A stretch of DNA of 64,000 bases from Liquidambar formosana (lineage: Eukaryota; Streptophyta; Magnoliopsida; Saxifragales; Altingiaceae). Under the pieces are notes generated by a model. That model had not been told where the DNA came from. It did not search any database and saw nothing but the letters and a program-made list of their open reading frames with translations. Where the stretch lies: contig JBBPBK010000093.1 of the NCBI GenBank assembly GCA_039720395.1, forward strand, positions 1 through 64,000. The letters run 5' to 3'. Shown here piece by piece: positions 22,801 to 36,067 of the stretch. The position numbers and the translations under genes were made by a program. Each line of letters begins with the position of its first letter. Position 1 is the first letter of the stretch.

Positions 22801-24457
22801 TGTTAGGATTATGCCCTAGAGCCAATCATAGAGATGATTGTTTAGGGATTAGGAACAATCATTTGATTTCATTTATGTATGTCACATTTATTATTGATTT
22901 AATAAAAGGGCTTATTCTATTATGTTTATATGCATCATTTATATTTACATAATATGTCCATGGAGTTAGAGTTGAGAATATGGAATTACAAAGAGTTGTA
23001 ATTTTGAGACTATAGATATATCTCTGTACTAAACTCCTTAAGCATTCCTAGTTGAAGGTTCACTATGATGGACAGTAATGAACCATAGGACTAGCACTTG
23101 TTAGGTTGACTCTATAGGAGGATAGCTAGTCTCAAGCTATTTGTGTGGAGACACTACAACCAACAAGTGGGTGCCTATTATAAGAATAGGTACACTGAAT
23201 GTGACCAAAGATATGAGATAAACTGAATGGAGTTTTTTCCTGCCTGTCAATCAGTTTCTCATTGTTATAGTGGTACAAGTAATCCTTAGACCTGAGACAC
23301 CATAGTTGCCTTATGCATGTAGCTTTAGAAGTTTGATAACACTAAGTGCAAATCCTATTCAGGGGTTTGCAAAGGTGTTCATTGGCCCTACTGCTATGTG
23401 TGTGAAGGCATATGAGTGATCAACAAGGGATCCATCACTCTCAGGAAAAGAGAGAGAATGTCTCATATAGCATTCATAATATAACTCATTAAATCCATGG
23501 CCATGGTAGGATGAATATGAAAAGAGTTTCATGAGTTCATCAATGAGTTGATATCTATGAATGAGTATAAAGTAATTGAACTAGGGACTTGACAGACTTC
23601 CATGTCCTATTAGTTCAATTGGAGACATTGTGTTGAAGGAAGGATGCAATTGTAACCTATAAACTATAACAGAAGGGTTCTTTGTAAATGACTATTCACC
23701 TCATTAAGGACCACACCATGAGCCATATGCTAGGTGTTACTCATGGTTAGTAGAAGCCCTAATTGATATAAGTGAGTTATAAACAATTAGGGAATTGGAA
23801 GGAGTTCCAATTAGATCCTAAATGGAAAGAGTTCCATTTTGCACACCTCGTGCTATTCCTACTACTTAATGATGTGAACCCAATGGGTCACACACTGATC
23901 ATGCAAGAAGGGCTTTAAAGTCTATGAGAGAAAGGGTTTTAGTGAATAAAGAATAGTTCTTTATAGGCCTATTTGTATTTGATACAAATAATAGGGGTTA
24001 ATGTGCAATTAAGTGTAATTACACATAACCCTATTAGGGTTTCTTCCCCATGGCCAGCCCCCTTTAGTGGGCTGCCTATATAAGTCACACTTATGTGTGA
24101 CATGGCATAATAGGCTTGCACAATAAACCCTAGCCGTCCAGCCCCTTGGAGGCTCTCTTCTCTCTCTCTCTCTTCTCCACCTCTAGCAACAACAAGGAAG
24201 AAGAAAGAAAGGACTTGAAGCTCTAGCTAGGTGTGGATACCGTTGGAGGCAGCACACTTGGGCTGCTCATTCACCGCTGTCCGGAATCAAAGCTTGGAGC
24301 AAAAAGGAGAAGACAAAAATTCTGTAAGTGTTCTAACCCTCTTTGTAGTTAGGGTTTGATTTTGTGTTATGCATAGTTAGATTCATGGGATTGGGAATCG
24401 TAGGAAAAATTTTTATATTCCGCACTTCTATTTTTCCCTCTTGTTCGATTCCCAACA
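22801..24457 (+). repeat. Copia-B 3' LTR (1657 bp)
   Basis: It starts TGTTAGGATTATGCCC and ends GATTCCCAACA, preceded by the polypurine tract AGTGGGAGAT (22791-22800). A TATA box TATATAAG lies at 24078-24085. It is followed by the duplication GCGAT and Copia-A RT. Confidence 0.95.
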
Positions 24458-25465
24458 GCGATTACCTTCCTGGTCCTATATGTTGATGACATTCTACTTA
24501 TCGGGAATAAAGTAGAAATGTTATCAAAAGTGAAAGAGTGGTTTTTACAGAATTTCTCCATGAAAGATTTGGGAGAAGCATCCTATATTCTGGGAATAAA
24601 GGTCTATAGAGATAGATCTAAAAGGATGCTAGGTCTCTCCCAATCATTGTACATAGACAAAATATTGAAAAGGTTCAATTTAGAAGATTCCAAAAGAGGT
24701 CTAATTCCTGTTAGGCATGGAATCAAGTTGTCTAAAAACATGGCACCTAAAACTCCAGAGGAGATTGCGTACATGAGGACGATTCCCTATGCTTCTGCAG
24801 TAGGGAGTCTAATGTATGCCATGTTGTGTACAAGACCAGATATCGCTTTTAGTGTAAGTGTTACAAGCAGATATCAGGCAGACCCAGGTGTGAAACACTG
24901 GGAAGCAGTCAAGGCTGTCCTTAAGTACTTAAGAAGAACTAAGGAACTATTCCTTGTCTATGGAGGAAGAAATTTAGAAATGGTTGGTTATACGGATTCA
25001 GATTTTCAATCTGACGATGATGATAGGAAATCAACATCGGGGTATGTTTTCACCTTGAATGGTGGAGCTGTAAGTTGGAGGAGCTGTAAACAGGATGTTA
25101 CAGCGGACTCCACTACAGAGGCTGAGTACATTGCTGCATCAGAGGCTACAAAGGAAGCTGTTTGGATAAAGAAGTTCATTACTGAACTGGGAGTAGTTCC
25201 TGCCATTGAGAAGCCCTTGCCATTGTTTTGTGACAACAACGAGGCTATTGCTCAAGCTAAGGAACCACGGTCTCATCAAAAGTCCAAACACATTGAGCGT
25301 CGATTCCATGTGATTAGAGAGATCATTGGAAGAGGTGATATTAGCATACAGAAGATTCACACAACAGAAAATGTAGCAGATCCCTTCACTAAAGCTATGA
25401 CCCAAGAGCAGTTGGATCTCCACAGACAGGAAATGGGTATTAGATACATTGTGGATTGGCTATAG
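24458..25465 (+). pseudogene. Copia-A RT C-terminal part and RNase H
   Basis: This continues the Copia-A polyprotein after the Copia-B insertion. It begins AITFLVLYVDDILLIGN, which contains the catalytic YVDD, then RT thumb, SLMYAMLCTRPDIAF, and RNase H with YTDSDF, SWRSCKQD, STTEAEYIAASE, CDNNEAI and KHIERRFHVIRE. It ends at DWL-stop, close to the polypurine tract. There are no internal stops in this part. The first five bases are the duplicated target GCGAT. It can only be expressed as part of the interrupted frame, so it is treated as a gene fragment. Confidence 0.94.
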
Positions 25466-25479
25466 TGCAAGTGGGAGAT

Positions 25480-27133
25480 TGTTAGAGTTATGCCCTAGAG
25501 CCAATCATAGAGATGATTGTTTAGGGATAAAGGAACAATCATTTGATTTCATTTATGTATGTCACATTTATTATTGATTTAATAAAAGGGCTTATTCTAT
25601 TATGTTTGTATGCATCATTTATATTTACATAATATGTCCAAGGAGTTAGAGTTGAGAATATTGAATTACAAAGAGTTGTAATTATGAGACTGTAAATATA
25701 TCTCTATACTAAACTCCTAAATCATTCCTAGTTGAAGGTTCACTATGATGGACAGTAATGAACCATAGGACTAGCACTTGTTAGGTTGACTCTATAGGAG
25801 GATAGCTGGTCTCAAGCTATTTGTGTGGAGACACTACAACCAACAGGTGGGTGCCTGTTAATAGAATAGGTACACTGAATGTGACCAAAGATTTGAGATA
25901 AACTGAATGGAGTTTTAACCTGCCTGTCAATCAGTTTCTCAATGTTATAGTGGTACAAGTAATCCTTAGACCTGAGACACCATAGTTACCTTATGCATGT
26001 AGCTTTAGAAGTTTGATAACATTAAGTGCAGATTCTATTCATGGGTCTGTAAAGGTGTTCATTGGCCCTATTGCTATATGTATGAAGGCATATGAGTGAT
26101 CGACAAGGAATCCATTACTCTCAGGAAAAAGAGAGAGAATGTCTCATATATTATTCATAATATAACTCATTCAGTCCATGGCCATGGCAGTGTGAATATG
26201 GAAAGGAGTTTCCATAAGTTCATCATTGAGTTGATATTTATGAATGAGTATAAAGTAATTGAACTAGGGACTTGACAGACTTCCATGTCCTATTAGTTCA
26301 ATTGGAGACATTGTGTAAATGGAAGGATGCAATTGTAACCTATAAACTATAACAGAAGGGTTCTTTGATAGATACATATTCACTTCATTAAGGACGACAC
26401 CATGAACCATATGCTAGGTGTGATTCATGGTTAGTAGAAGCCCTAATTGATATAAGTGAGTTATAATCAATTAGGGAATTGGAAGGAGTTCCAATTAGAC
26501 CCTAAATGGAAAGAGTTCCATTGTGCACACCTCGTGCTATTCCTACTACTTGATGATGTGAACCCAATGGGTCACACACTGATCATGCAAGATGAGCTTT
26601 AAAGTCTATGAGAGAATGGGTATGAGTGCATAAAGAATAGTTCTTTGAGGCCTATTTATATTTGATATAATTTATAGGGGTTATTGTGCAATTTAGAGAA
26701 ATTGCATCACACCCTAATAGGGTTTCCCCCTAGGGCCGGCCCCCTTAGTGTGGACTATATAAGTCACACTATGATGTGTGACATCATCACAAGTTGAAAT
26801 CCCCAAGGGGCTGGCCAGAATTTCCAGCCTCCCTCTCTCTCTCTCCTCTCTTCTCCTACACTAGCAACAAGAAGGAAAAGGTGGAAAGGACTTGAAGCTC
26901 TAGCTAGGTGTGGATACCGTTGGAGGCAGCACACTTGGGCTGCTCATTCACCGCTGTCCGGAATCAAAGCTTGGAGCAAAAAGGAGAAGACAAAATTCTG
27001 TAAGTGTTCTAACCCTCTTCATAGTTAGGGTTTGATTTTGTATATGCATAGTTAGATTCATGGGCTGTGGAATCAAAGGGAAAAATTTTTATATTCCGCA
27101 CTTCTATTCTTCCCTCTTGTATGATTCCCAACA
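25480..27133 (+). repeat. Copia-A 3' LTR (1654 bp)
   Basis: It starts TGTTAGAGTTATGCCC and ends TGATTCCCAACA; polypurine tract AGTGGGAGAT lies at 25470-25479. It diverges visibly from the Copia-B LTR. A TATA-like ACTATATAAG precedes the 5' transcribed part near 26755-26765. Confidence 0.94.
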
Positions 27134-27476
27134 GTAAATCATTATATGCATGATTTGGTATATTATCATGGGTTTTTGCATGTTTACATGATATGATACA
27201 TGTTTACATGGGATTGGGGGTTTGAATTTCTTAAAAATTCATATATTTAAGAAATTAGGGGTTTGTTTTATACCATATTTAGTTATATTTGTGCTGTTTT
27301 GCATACCTTCATATGATTTGGGGTACAATGGGTTGATTTTGAAAACCTATTTGTTAAATCCTGTAATTGACTATTTGGGGGTCACTCTTATATAAGTGTT
27401 GGAAACCCGTTTTTGTACCATTATAAATAAAGTGGTTTTGGGAGATTAATATGTAAATGGATATAATGATAACGGG
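27134..27476. other. AT-rich interval between Copia-A and LTR fragment C
   Basis: 343 bp with no ORF, repeat or element similarity that I can see. It may be the host or older-element target of Copia-A. The flank begins GTAAA, the right half of the expected target duplication. Confidence 0.6.
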
Positions 27477-28057
27477 TGTTAGAATTATGCCCTAGAGCCC
27501 ATCATAGATATGATTGTTTAGGGATAAAGGAACAATCATTTGATTTCATTTATGTATGTCATATTTATTATTGATTTAATAAAAAGGCTTATTCTGTTAT
27601 GTTTATATGCATTATTTATATTTACATAATATGTCCATGGAGTTAGAATTGAGAATATGGAATTACAAAGAGTTGTAATTTTAAGACTATAGATATATCT
27701 CTGTACTAAACTCCTAAATCATTCCTAGTTGAAGGTTCACTATGATGGACAGTAATAAACCATAGGACTAGCACTTGTTAGGTTGACTCTATAAGAGGAT
27801 AGCTGGTCTCAAGCTATTTGTGTGGAGACACTACAACCAACAAATGGGTGCCTATTAATAGAATAGGTACACTGAATGTGACCAAAGATATGAGATAAAC
27901 TGAATAGAGTTTTAACCTACCTAGCAATTAGTTTCTTATTGTTATAGTGGTACGTGTAATCCTTAGACCTGAGACACCATAGTTGTCTTGTGCATGTAGT
28001 TTTAGAAGTTTGATAACACTAAGTACAGATCCTTATAGGGGTCTGCAAGGGTGTTCG
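27477..28057 (+). repeat. Copia-C LTR fragment (581 bp)
   Basis: It starts TGTTAGAATTATGCCC and follows the copia LTR to the equivalent of GTCTGCAAGGGTGTTC, where Copia-D begins. The remainder should lie beyond the right end of Copia-D, outside the window. Whether it was a solo LTR or part of an element cannot be told. Confidence 0.88.
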
Positions 28058-29718
28058 TGTTAGGATTATGCCCTAGAGCCAATCATAGAGATGATTGTTT
28101 AGGGATTAGGAACAATCATTTTATTTCATTTATGTATGTCACATTTATTATTGATTTAATAAAAGGGCTTATTCTATTATGTTTGTATGCATTATTTATA
28201 TTTTCATAATATATCCATGGAGTTAGAGTTGAGAATATGGAATTACAAAGAGTTGTAATTTTGAGACTATAGATATATCTCTGTACTAAACTCCTAAAGC
28301 ATTCCTAGTTGAAGGCTCACTATGATGGACAATAATGAACCATAGGACTAGCACTTGTTAGGTTGACTCTATAGGAGGATAGCTGGTCTCAAGCTATTTG
28401 TGTGGAGACACTACAACCAACAGGTGGGTGCCTATTAATAGAATAGGTACACCGAATGTGACCAAAGATATGAGATAAACTGAATGGAGTTTTAACCTGC
28501 CTGTTAATCAGTTTCTCATTGTTATAGTGGTACAAGTAATCCTTAGACCTGAAACACCATAGTTGTCTATGCATGTAGCTTTAGAAGTTTGATAACACTA
28601 AGTGCAAATCCTTATAGGGGTCCGCATGGGTGTTCATTAGCCCTACTGCTATATGTATGAAGGCATGTGAGTGATCAACAAGGAATCCATCACTCTCAGG
28701 AAAAAGAGAGAATGTCTCATATAGCATTCATAATATAACTCATTAAATCCATGGCCATGGTAGGATAAATATGAAAAGAGTTTCATGAGTTCATCAATGA
28801 GTTGATATCTATGAATGAGTATAAAGTAATTGAATTAGGGACTTGACAGACTTCCATGTCCTATTGGTTCAATTGGAGACATTGTGTAGATGGAAGGATG
28901 TAATTGTAACCTATAAACTATAACAGAAGGGTTCTTTGTTAGATACTTATTCACCTCATTAAGGACAACACCATGAACCATATGCTAGGTGTTATTCATG
29001 GTTAGTAGAAGCCCTAATTGATATAAGTGAGTTATAATCAATTAGGGAATTGGAAGGAGTTCCAATTAGACCCTAAATGGAAAGAGTTCCATTGTGCACA
29101 CCTCGTGCTATTCCTACTACTTGATGATGTGAACCCAATGGGTCACACACTGATCATGCAAGAAGGGCTTTAAAGTCTATGAGAGAAAGGGTTTTAGTGA
29201 ATAAAGAATAGTTCTTTATAGGCCTATTTGTATTTGATACAAATAATAGGGGTTAATGTGTAATTAAGTGTAATTACACATAACCCTATTAGGGTTTCTT
29301 CCCCATGGCCAGCCCCCTTTAGTGGGCTGCCTATATAAGTCACACTTATGTGTGACATGGCATTAATGCTTGCACACTCCCTACCCTAGCCATCCAAAGA
29401 GTTGGAGGCTCTCTTCTCTCTCTCTCTCTCTTCTCCACCTCTAGCAACAACAAGGAAGAAGAAGGAAAAGGCTTGAAGCTCTAGCTAGGTGTGGATACTA
29501 TTGGAGGCAGCACACTTGGGCTGCTCATTCACCGCTGTCCAGAGTTGAAGCTTAGAGCAAAAAGGAGAACACATTCAAACTGTAAGTGTTCTAACCCTTT
29601 TCATAGTTAGGGTTTGATTTTGTATTATGCATAGTTAGATTCATGGGATTGGGAATCGTAGGAAAAATTTTTTTACATTCCGCATTTTGTATTTTTCCCT
29701 CTTGTTTGATTCCCAACA
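28058..29718 (+). repeat. Copia-D 5' LTR (1661 bp)
   Basis: It starts TGTTAGGATTATGCCC and ends GATTCCCAACA. TATA box TATATAAG is at 29332-29339. It contains no gene; a 61-codon minus-strand ORF near 28389 is not conserved as protein. Confidence 0.95.
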
Positions 29719-29719
29719 G

Positions 29720-29731
29720 TGGTATCAGAGC
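29720..29731 (+). promoter_or_regulatory. Primer-binding site of Copia-D (initiator tRNA-Met type)
   Basis: TGGTATCAGAGC one base after the LTR end. This is the standard initiator-tRNA-Met complement used by plant Ty1/copia elements. Copia-B has lost the equivalent. Confidence 0.93.
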
Positions 29732-32700
29732 CATGATTATGCATAATATAAAATACATATGGGCTGGTAATTATGGTGTAGTTGAATGATTCAAAAATCT
29801 GGAAAATTTTTCTGCATAATTTGTCTTCCTCCATGGCTAAACCTAGGGTTTGGAACCCTAGGTCAATTCTCTTCTACTCCTCTTCTAATTGATGGTTAAG
29901 TGTAGCCATGGATGCAATAGGCTGCATAGTGTTTGAGTTTGGAGAAGAAGAATAAGGAAACTAGGGTTTTATAAAACTGTTATGAACAGTTTTCATGGTA
30001 GCCATGAAAAACCGTCATCTTGTTTTGCATGCCAAAATCAGAGTTCTTTTCCAAACTTTTCAAGCCATATATGGTTAGAAAGGTCTTTGAATTATCTTTC
30101 CAACCCAACAAACGGTGCGTCAATCCGAGTTCTGTAGTGAAAGTTATGAATTTTTTACTACAGGCTGTCTGGAAAGACAGTTTTGCTCGGGAATGATGCA
30201 ATAGCCACAACTTTGAGTTTTTGATGGAGATCAAAGGCATGGCAATGGTAGCCACCACTTGGGTTATGTTCTAGACAAGGTAGGGAAGGGTTCCCAAGCA
30301 TTTAGATGCATCATAATTGGATTAAGATGCTAGAACAGAAGGAAGAAGTAGAAGAACACCATGGAGGTTGAATCTGGGTTTTAGAACCCAGAGGTTCTTG
30401 CAATTAATTTTAATTAAAGCTTCTGTATTTATGATGGAAATCCATTGTAGGATTATTATATATCATGTGTATATGATTTTCCTTAAGTTTCAAAAAGGTT
30501 TTGATGGAAAAAGATTCAAAAAGTTTGAAAATTTTTCATGAACAGCATAGCAGATTTTTCTGCAGAAAAGTCATCAATGGAGTTTTGATTAGAACTTGAG
30601 CTAGGGAACTCCAAATTGCATGAAACTAATTGCATTAGTTTCATAAGACATGTAGGATACTGGAAAAATTCGTTTGGTAGCCTGAATCAATCATCTTGCT
30701 GGATTTTAAATCAATTTCTGACCATGGACAGTATGCTGTCAAATTCTGGACAGCCTACTGGTCTTTGAATTGTTTGGAACAATTAGGGATGATTTGATCA
30801 TCCAAACCACTTCTATTAGCTTAGTAATTCATGTAGGACATGATACAAAAGCTGGTTTTGTTGGTGGGGTCAAATTGATTAAGTTTTAGAAGCAATTGTG
30901 TTCTTGAAGTTCTTCAACAATGGCTCCAGCAATGGGTTTTGGAAACCCTAATTGATTTTGATGATGGCAGCCACTTGGATCACTTCTCATGTGTCCAGAA
31001 GCTTGGCACACACCCCTAGGTCATCCTCCCGTGGCTGTCCATGGCCTCCCACAGCTGTTGCTGGCCATGGCAGCCTACCCAAGCTTTGGCAGCCCCCTGG
31101 TGGTGGCGGCTGCATAGAGTTAATGATGATACCCTAATTTTGAGTTAATGATGAAACCCTAATCATTTATGGAATTAATTAAAACCCTAATTAGACTATT
31201 AATTACCTTTATTAAAGAGTTAATGATTGGTCATTAATGACCAATCATGGTTATTAATAATTAGGGTATGATTAGTTGCATTAAATGATGTTTAGGGTTT
31301 AGGATTTTGGAAACCCTAATTAGTGTAATTAATTAAGTGTAATTAATATCCTAATTGGCATTAATTAAACCCTAATCCTAATCATTAAAACCTATTAACC
31401 TAGGGTTTGAATGATTGGTCATTAAATGCCCAATTATCGGGTATTTAATGTTTGGGCTTGCATTTAGGGTTTAGGGTTTTAGGAAACCCTAATGCACTTA
31501 TTCATCATTTAAATGATTTTATTTAATTCCTTTGTTAATTATTTAATTAATATTGATTAATTTTATAATGTTTAAAATGGTTTAAAACACAATTAGGGAT
31601 TAAATTAAAATCTGGAAATTCTTAATTAAATAAAATTGTTTTGTTTAATTAAGGAGACCCTAATATTGGATATTAGAGTTATTTTAGGAAACTTTATATA
31701 TTTCAATTAATTTGATTAATTGAAACTAAATGTCTTAAACGTTAAGACTTAATTTAATTCTGGAAATTTTGTAAAACCTAATGAGATTAGGATGCATTAA
31801 TGAGATTAATGTAAATCATTCAAGAGAATTACCATAATGCCCATATGTTTTAATGCTTACAGTTTTTCCTTACTTTATGCAATGAGATTGTATGTATGTG
31901 ATTGGATGATGATTATGGACTATATTCCTTAAACCAATTGTGATTGGCCGTCTTATGAATGGGTTGTAATAATTTTTCAAGAGTTGTAATTTGTTTTTGG
32001 TGATGTAATTTATTATTTGGGGCTTGCATGCCACCTTCCCTCTCTCTCTATCATTCTCTTATGTACCCCACATTCCCCTTATGTATCCCTTTCTATATAT
32101 TATGTAAATGTTATGTAAGCAAGAGTGCACTAAGGAGCATGGTGGACCCAAAGGAGTATGATGGAGCCCAACAAGCCAATGGTGGAGACCATCAAGCCAA
32201 GGGAGCAGATTGAAGGACTTGAAAGCTTAGAGAAGTGTTTCAAGAAAGCATGCATGTTTCGAATGTGTTATTTTACGATCACCTACACCTACCTTAGACC
32301 TTGGATTCAATCTATTGGCTTGGATTGAATCCTCTTAAAGTCCATAATCATCATAGTGGGAGCCTTAATTTATGAGATAATTGTATTAGCTCAAATATCA
32401 TAGTTTGGTATATGTTACCTATTCACTTAGGGACTAATATCAAAATATGGTACTTTATATATGTTGATATATAATAGCATGCGATGTATGATTTATAATA
32501 GCCTGAGATGTATGATTATAAATAGCATAATTTATATGTTTAAATTTTGATACATAGGATGCATGTTAATTTGATGAGACCCTTTAAAACCCCTCTTATT
32601 TAATATTAAGTTGAAAATGGAGAAGTCATTGGGGAATGAATTCTTCATTGCCTTCCGTCATTATAGGATCATCTAACGTCCCTTAATGTGGGTACCTGGC

Positions 32701-33159
32701 TACAGACATGTAGGAGCTACCCATGTTAAAGACATTACTTGAAACTATCACATATGAGATATCATGGGGTGCCTAAACTGGTATATACCAAGAAACTAAC
32801 ATGTGAGGTATATATTTGGTGAAACATACCTGTGTGAATGATGGGCTTAACTTAACTAGGGAAGTATTCCAAGAAACTAACATGTGAGGAGTATGTTCCC
32901 TAGAGGCAAAACGATTGGAACTTGCTTATGAAGCAATAGACAAAGAGTTGTTTTCTTATTGTGGGTTAGAAGTCAAGAAACTAACATGTGAGGCTTTTAG
33001 GTCACAGTGGGACCCCAATCCCCATTAAGGAATCAGATTCCCGAATTCCATTAGAGGGTGTATGGAATTTGATAAAATAGTAGGAGGTATTATATGATTA
33101 AACACCCAATCATTATGGATAAAAATGAAATCTAATTCTCTGTTTATGTAGATTACCTA
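29732..33159 (+). other. Copia-D leader (3.4 kb, no gene)
   Basis: A long untranslated leader. It holds a GC-richer patch with a 61-codon ORF (30952-31137), a CCAAT-type inverted repeat (31223-31248), TTTAGGG-like motifs (about 31448-31485), CT-rich DNA near 32038, and three copies of AAGAAACTAACATGTGAGG (32790-32808, 32871-32889, 32975-32993). Each copy is the loop of a stem-loop: arms TATATACC/GGTATATA, CTAGGGAA/TTCCCTAG and TTAGAAG/CTTTTAG. ORFs in the leader are poorly conserved. Confidence 0.8.
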
Positions 33160-36053
33160 ATTACTCACCTCAAACCCCTATTTCCTAATATATAGGATAT
33201 TGATAGTTTGACTAAACCCGATTTCTGTGATTGACTTAGGAAATTGAGAATTGGTCTCAATTTCAAAAGATTGTTTATATGCTATTAGGCCTTTTCTTAA
33301 AGGCCCTCCATAAAACATCCTAAGAAGAAAAAGACACTATGCACAATTGGCATCTTGTTGCCATGCTATATGATAGTATTGATAACTAATGAGCTTCAAA
33401 AGCAAAATTAGTCAATGCAAGTGCCTTTGATGTCCTACATCACATACAAAGGTTGTATTGTGAGTAAAATAATACTATAAAGTATAGTACTTGTAAAGGA
33501 CTTCTTTTGGACTAGGATGTAATAAAAGTTGTTTATTAATAATCATTCTTTTGAAAAATGATTAATCACATAGAATAGTTTGAGAAGCTAGATGTGATTT
33601 AAAATGGAAGCATAGAGGGAAGCAAGTCTTGAAAAGTCAAAGACAAAGAAATATAATTATTTTGTAGTAAACATAAGGTATTATAAAGGGAACTTGATAA
33701 AGTATCAGTCTTCCTAGAAGAATCAAACTTTTGAAGTTTTGGTTCATGCTCTAAACTAAATTGTTGGTTAGTTCTGCTTCTTGGTTTTTGGATTCTAGTG
33801 TAATCTAAATGGAAGCAGAAAGTTAAGTAGATAATAAGTTACCTTTAAAAATTTTAATAGAGCAAGAGTTGCTAGATTAATTTTGGGAACTTATTTCTTA
33901 ACTAGGTCATTTAAGACATTCTAGAAATTTGATTTCTGAATTTAAATGACTAATTAGAGTGAATGCAACATATTCTGAGAATACAAGAGATGTAGAGACT
34001 CTCATTTAAATGTAACGATTATGACCTGGTTATGAGATTACCAAACCCATCTTTTACTTGGTGAAGTGAAAGAGTTACATTTATAATTTGACTAATACAT
34101 TGTGATGTATATAGTCATATAGAGCATGCATTCAATTACAGTAGACTCCTCTTAGAATACCATAGCTCAATGGTGAATCTAAGAGAATGAATTGAACCCT
34201 ATTAAGATATGGTTTGATCCATGATGAGCTTTACTAATGTATCCATCTAGGATATACCTTAAAATTGCTACATATTGATAATTTAGGGTTCAATCCAGTT
34301 TTATCCCGATTATATCAGATATGATATGGGAAGAAACCCAACTTAAAGATGTTAAGGCTTGGGATTGTGCTACGTATGTCTAGAGACATAATGTAGACAA
34401 TCTGGAAATAAGGTCAAGTTAGTGTTGAATTGTGGTATATCCCAAAGAGTGGTTGGGATAGTATTTCTATTACCCTAATGAACAAAAGTTGTCCATTAGG
34501 ATGTTTGCTGGATTTTCTTGAGAAAGAGTTCATTCAAGAAAGATTCAAAAGTAGATAGAATTTACAGAATTGTCTGTAAAGCCACAAACCAACAAAGATC
34601 CAACCCTTGCCCCTGTTGAGGCAAAACCTTGAATTACACCACAGTCCTTTCATAGATCAAATTGGATATTCTTTAACATAAGAGAGATATTGTATCTCTA
34701 TTAGAATGTAAAAGAATTGTTCTTTGGTGATAAAGATCACCAATATAATCCTATTGATTATGATTAGGCGATGTTTGACATCAACTCGAGAAATGACTAA
34801 GAGTCATTAAATCCAATATGGTTAGGTAGAGACCTAGAAGGCTAGGCTATTTGAGTATGTTTCAACATAGGCAAAAAGTTGTCTATAAAGAAACTTGTTT
34901 GATAATAGTCATGCTGAAATCCATTTGGATCTTGTTATCTACAAACACACATTTTGAATATGAGATATGTCAAAAAGGATATAAAGATGTTATATCCAAT
35001 GGTGAAAAACCATAAAAGTGTGTTATTTATAGAAGTCTATTAATAGATTACAAGATTCTCATAATTAGAACATCTATAAAGTTGAAGTAATCAAATTGTT
35101 TGATTTCTCTCATTGTATAGATGGACCATGAGTGCAAAAAAAAGGTTAGTGGGAGTGCGATCAATTTTTCTTTATCCTATCAATAAGATGACATCCTAAT
35201 CATTATGAATGATATATGAATGTTATATAATATGAAGTTTTAGTTTTTGAGAAAAACTTCTTCATGAAAGATTTGGCAGAAGTATCCAACAAGATCTATA
35301 GAGATAAATCATGTAGATTGCTAAGTGTCTCCAAATCATAAAATATAGTTGAAATGTTGAAGGAGTTCAACATAGAGAATTCTAAGGGAGGTCTGATTTA
35401 CTTCAGATAAGAATTCATTATTCAAAGGCATGTGCCCTAGGATAACACAAGTAAGGTTCTTAAAGTGTTAAGAAGCCTTATTCTACACTATGTATTGAAC
35501 CTGATATCTATTATGTTGTAAATGTTACAAATAGTTATCAGTCAATCCAAATTTGGAATATTGGATTGTATATGGAAATTGTAAACTCATAGTAGATCGG
35601 TATATGGATTTGGATATAATCCATATGGGGTATATTTTATATTCACTTTAGTTGGTGAAATACTTAATGGAAGAACTATATGAAAGATACAGTGGATTCT
35701 ATTATTGAGGGTGAATTAATTGTCGCATTGTCAAGGAGACTGTTCGGATCTATAAGTTCATTTAGAACTTGGAGTTGTTCCTTCCATTGAGTTGCCCATA
35801 CCTTGTTTTGTGACAACAATGGGTCTATAGCTCAAGCATAGGAATCACGGTTTCATCAAAAGTCCAAACACATAGAGCGGCAATTCCAAGTGATTAGAGG
35901 AATCATTGGAAGAGGTAATAGATACATTACAGAAGATATTATCTACATAAATTTTTCTAGACCTACTAACTAAAGCTTTAAAACATAATTGGTTATGTCT
36001 AAGACCAACATCTTGAGAAGATAGGTATGCAATACATGGTCGATTGGCGTTAG
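33160..36053 (+). pseudogene. Decayed gag-pol of Copia-D
   Basis: It aligns base by base with the Copia-B remnant (19896-22786), including the lost ATG and shared stops and gaps, with roughly 96% identity by eye. Copia gag, integrase, RT and RNase H traces can be placed only by reference to Copia-A. No ORF above about 60 codons. Not functional. Confidence 0.87.
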
Positions 36054-36067
36054 TGCAAGTGGGAGAT

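Larger units (their letters stand above)
15957..24457 (+). mobile_element. Copia-B: non-autonomous copia element inserted in Copia-A RT
   Basis: It is bounded by the duplication GCGAT on both sides (15952-15956, 24458-24462). The left end is a palindrome of the first half of the LTR (15957-17595) instead of a normal LTR, so the LTR end, PBS and first part of the leader are missing. Then follow leader (17596-19895), decayed gag-pol (19896-22786), polypurine tract (22791-22800) and a full 3' LTR (22801-24457). It is closely related to Copia-D throughout leader and pol remnant. Confidence 0.93.
12992..27133 (+). mobile_element. Copia-A: Ty1/copia element, interrupted by Copia-B; 5' end lies beyond Gypsy-1, outside the window
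   Basis: Visible parts are the end of the leader (12992-13299), gag-pol (13300-15956 and 24458-25465), a polypurine tract AGTGGGAGAT (25470-25479) and a 3' LTR (25480-27133). Gypsy-1 sits in the leader, and Copia-B sits in RT with the duplication GCGAT (15952-15956 and 24458-24462). The 5' LTR and PBS must lie left of the window. The order gag-protease-integrase-RT-RNase H defines Ty1/copia. It is the only copia here with a largely open pol. Confidence 0.93.

Noticed and set aside
27134..27476. Possible host exon between Copia-A and fragment C
   Set aside because: AT-rich, no open frame or splice-like structure.
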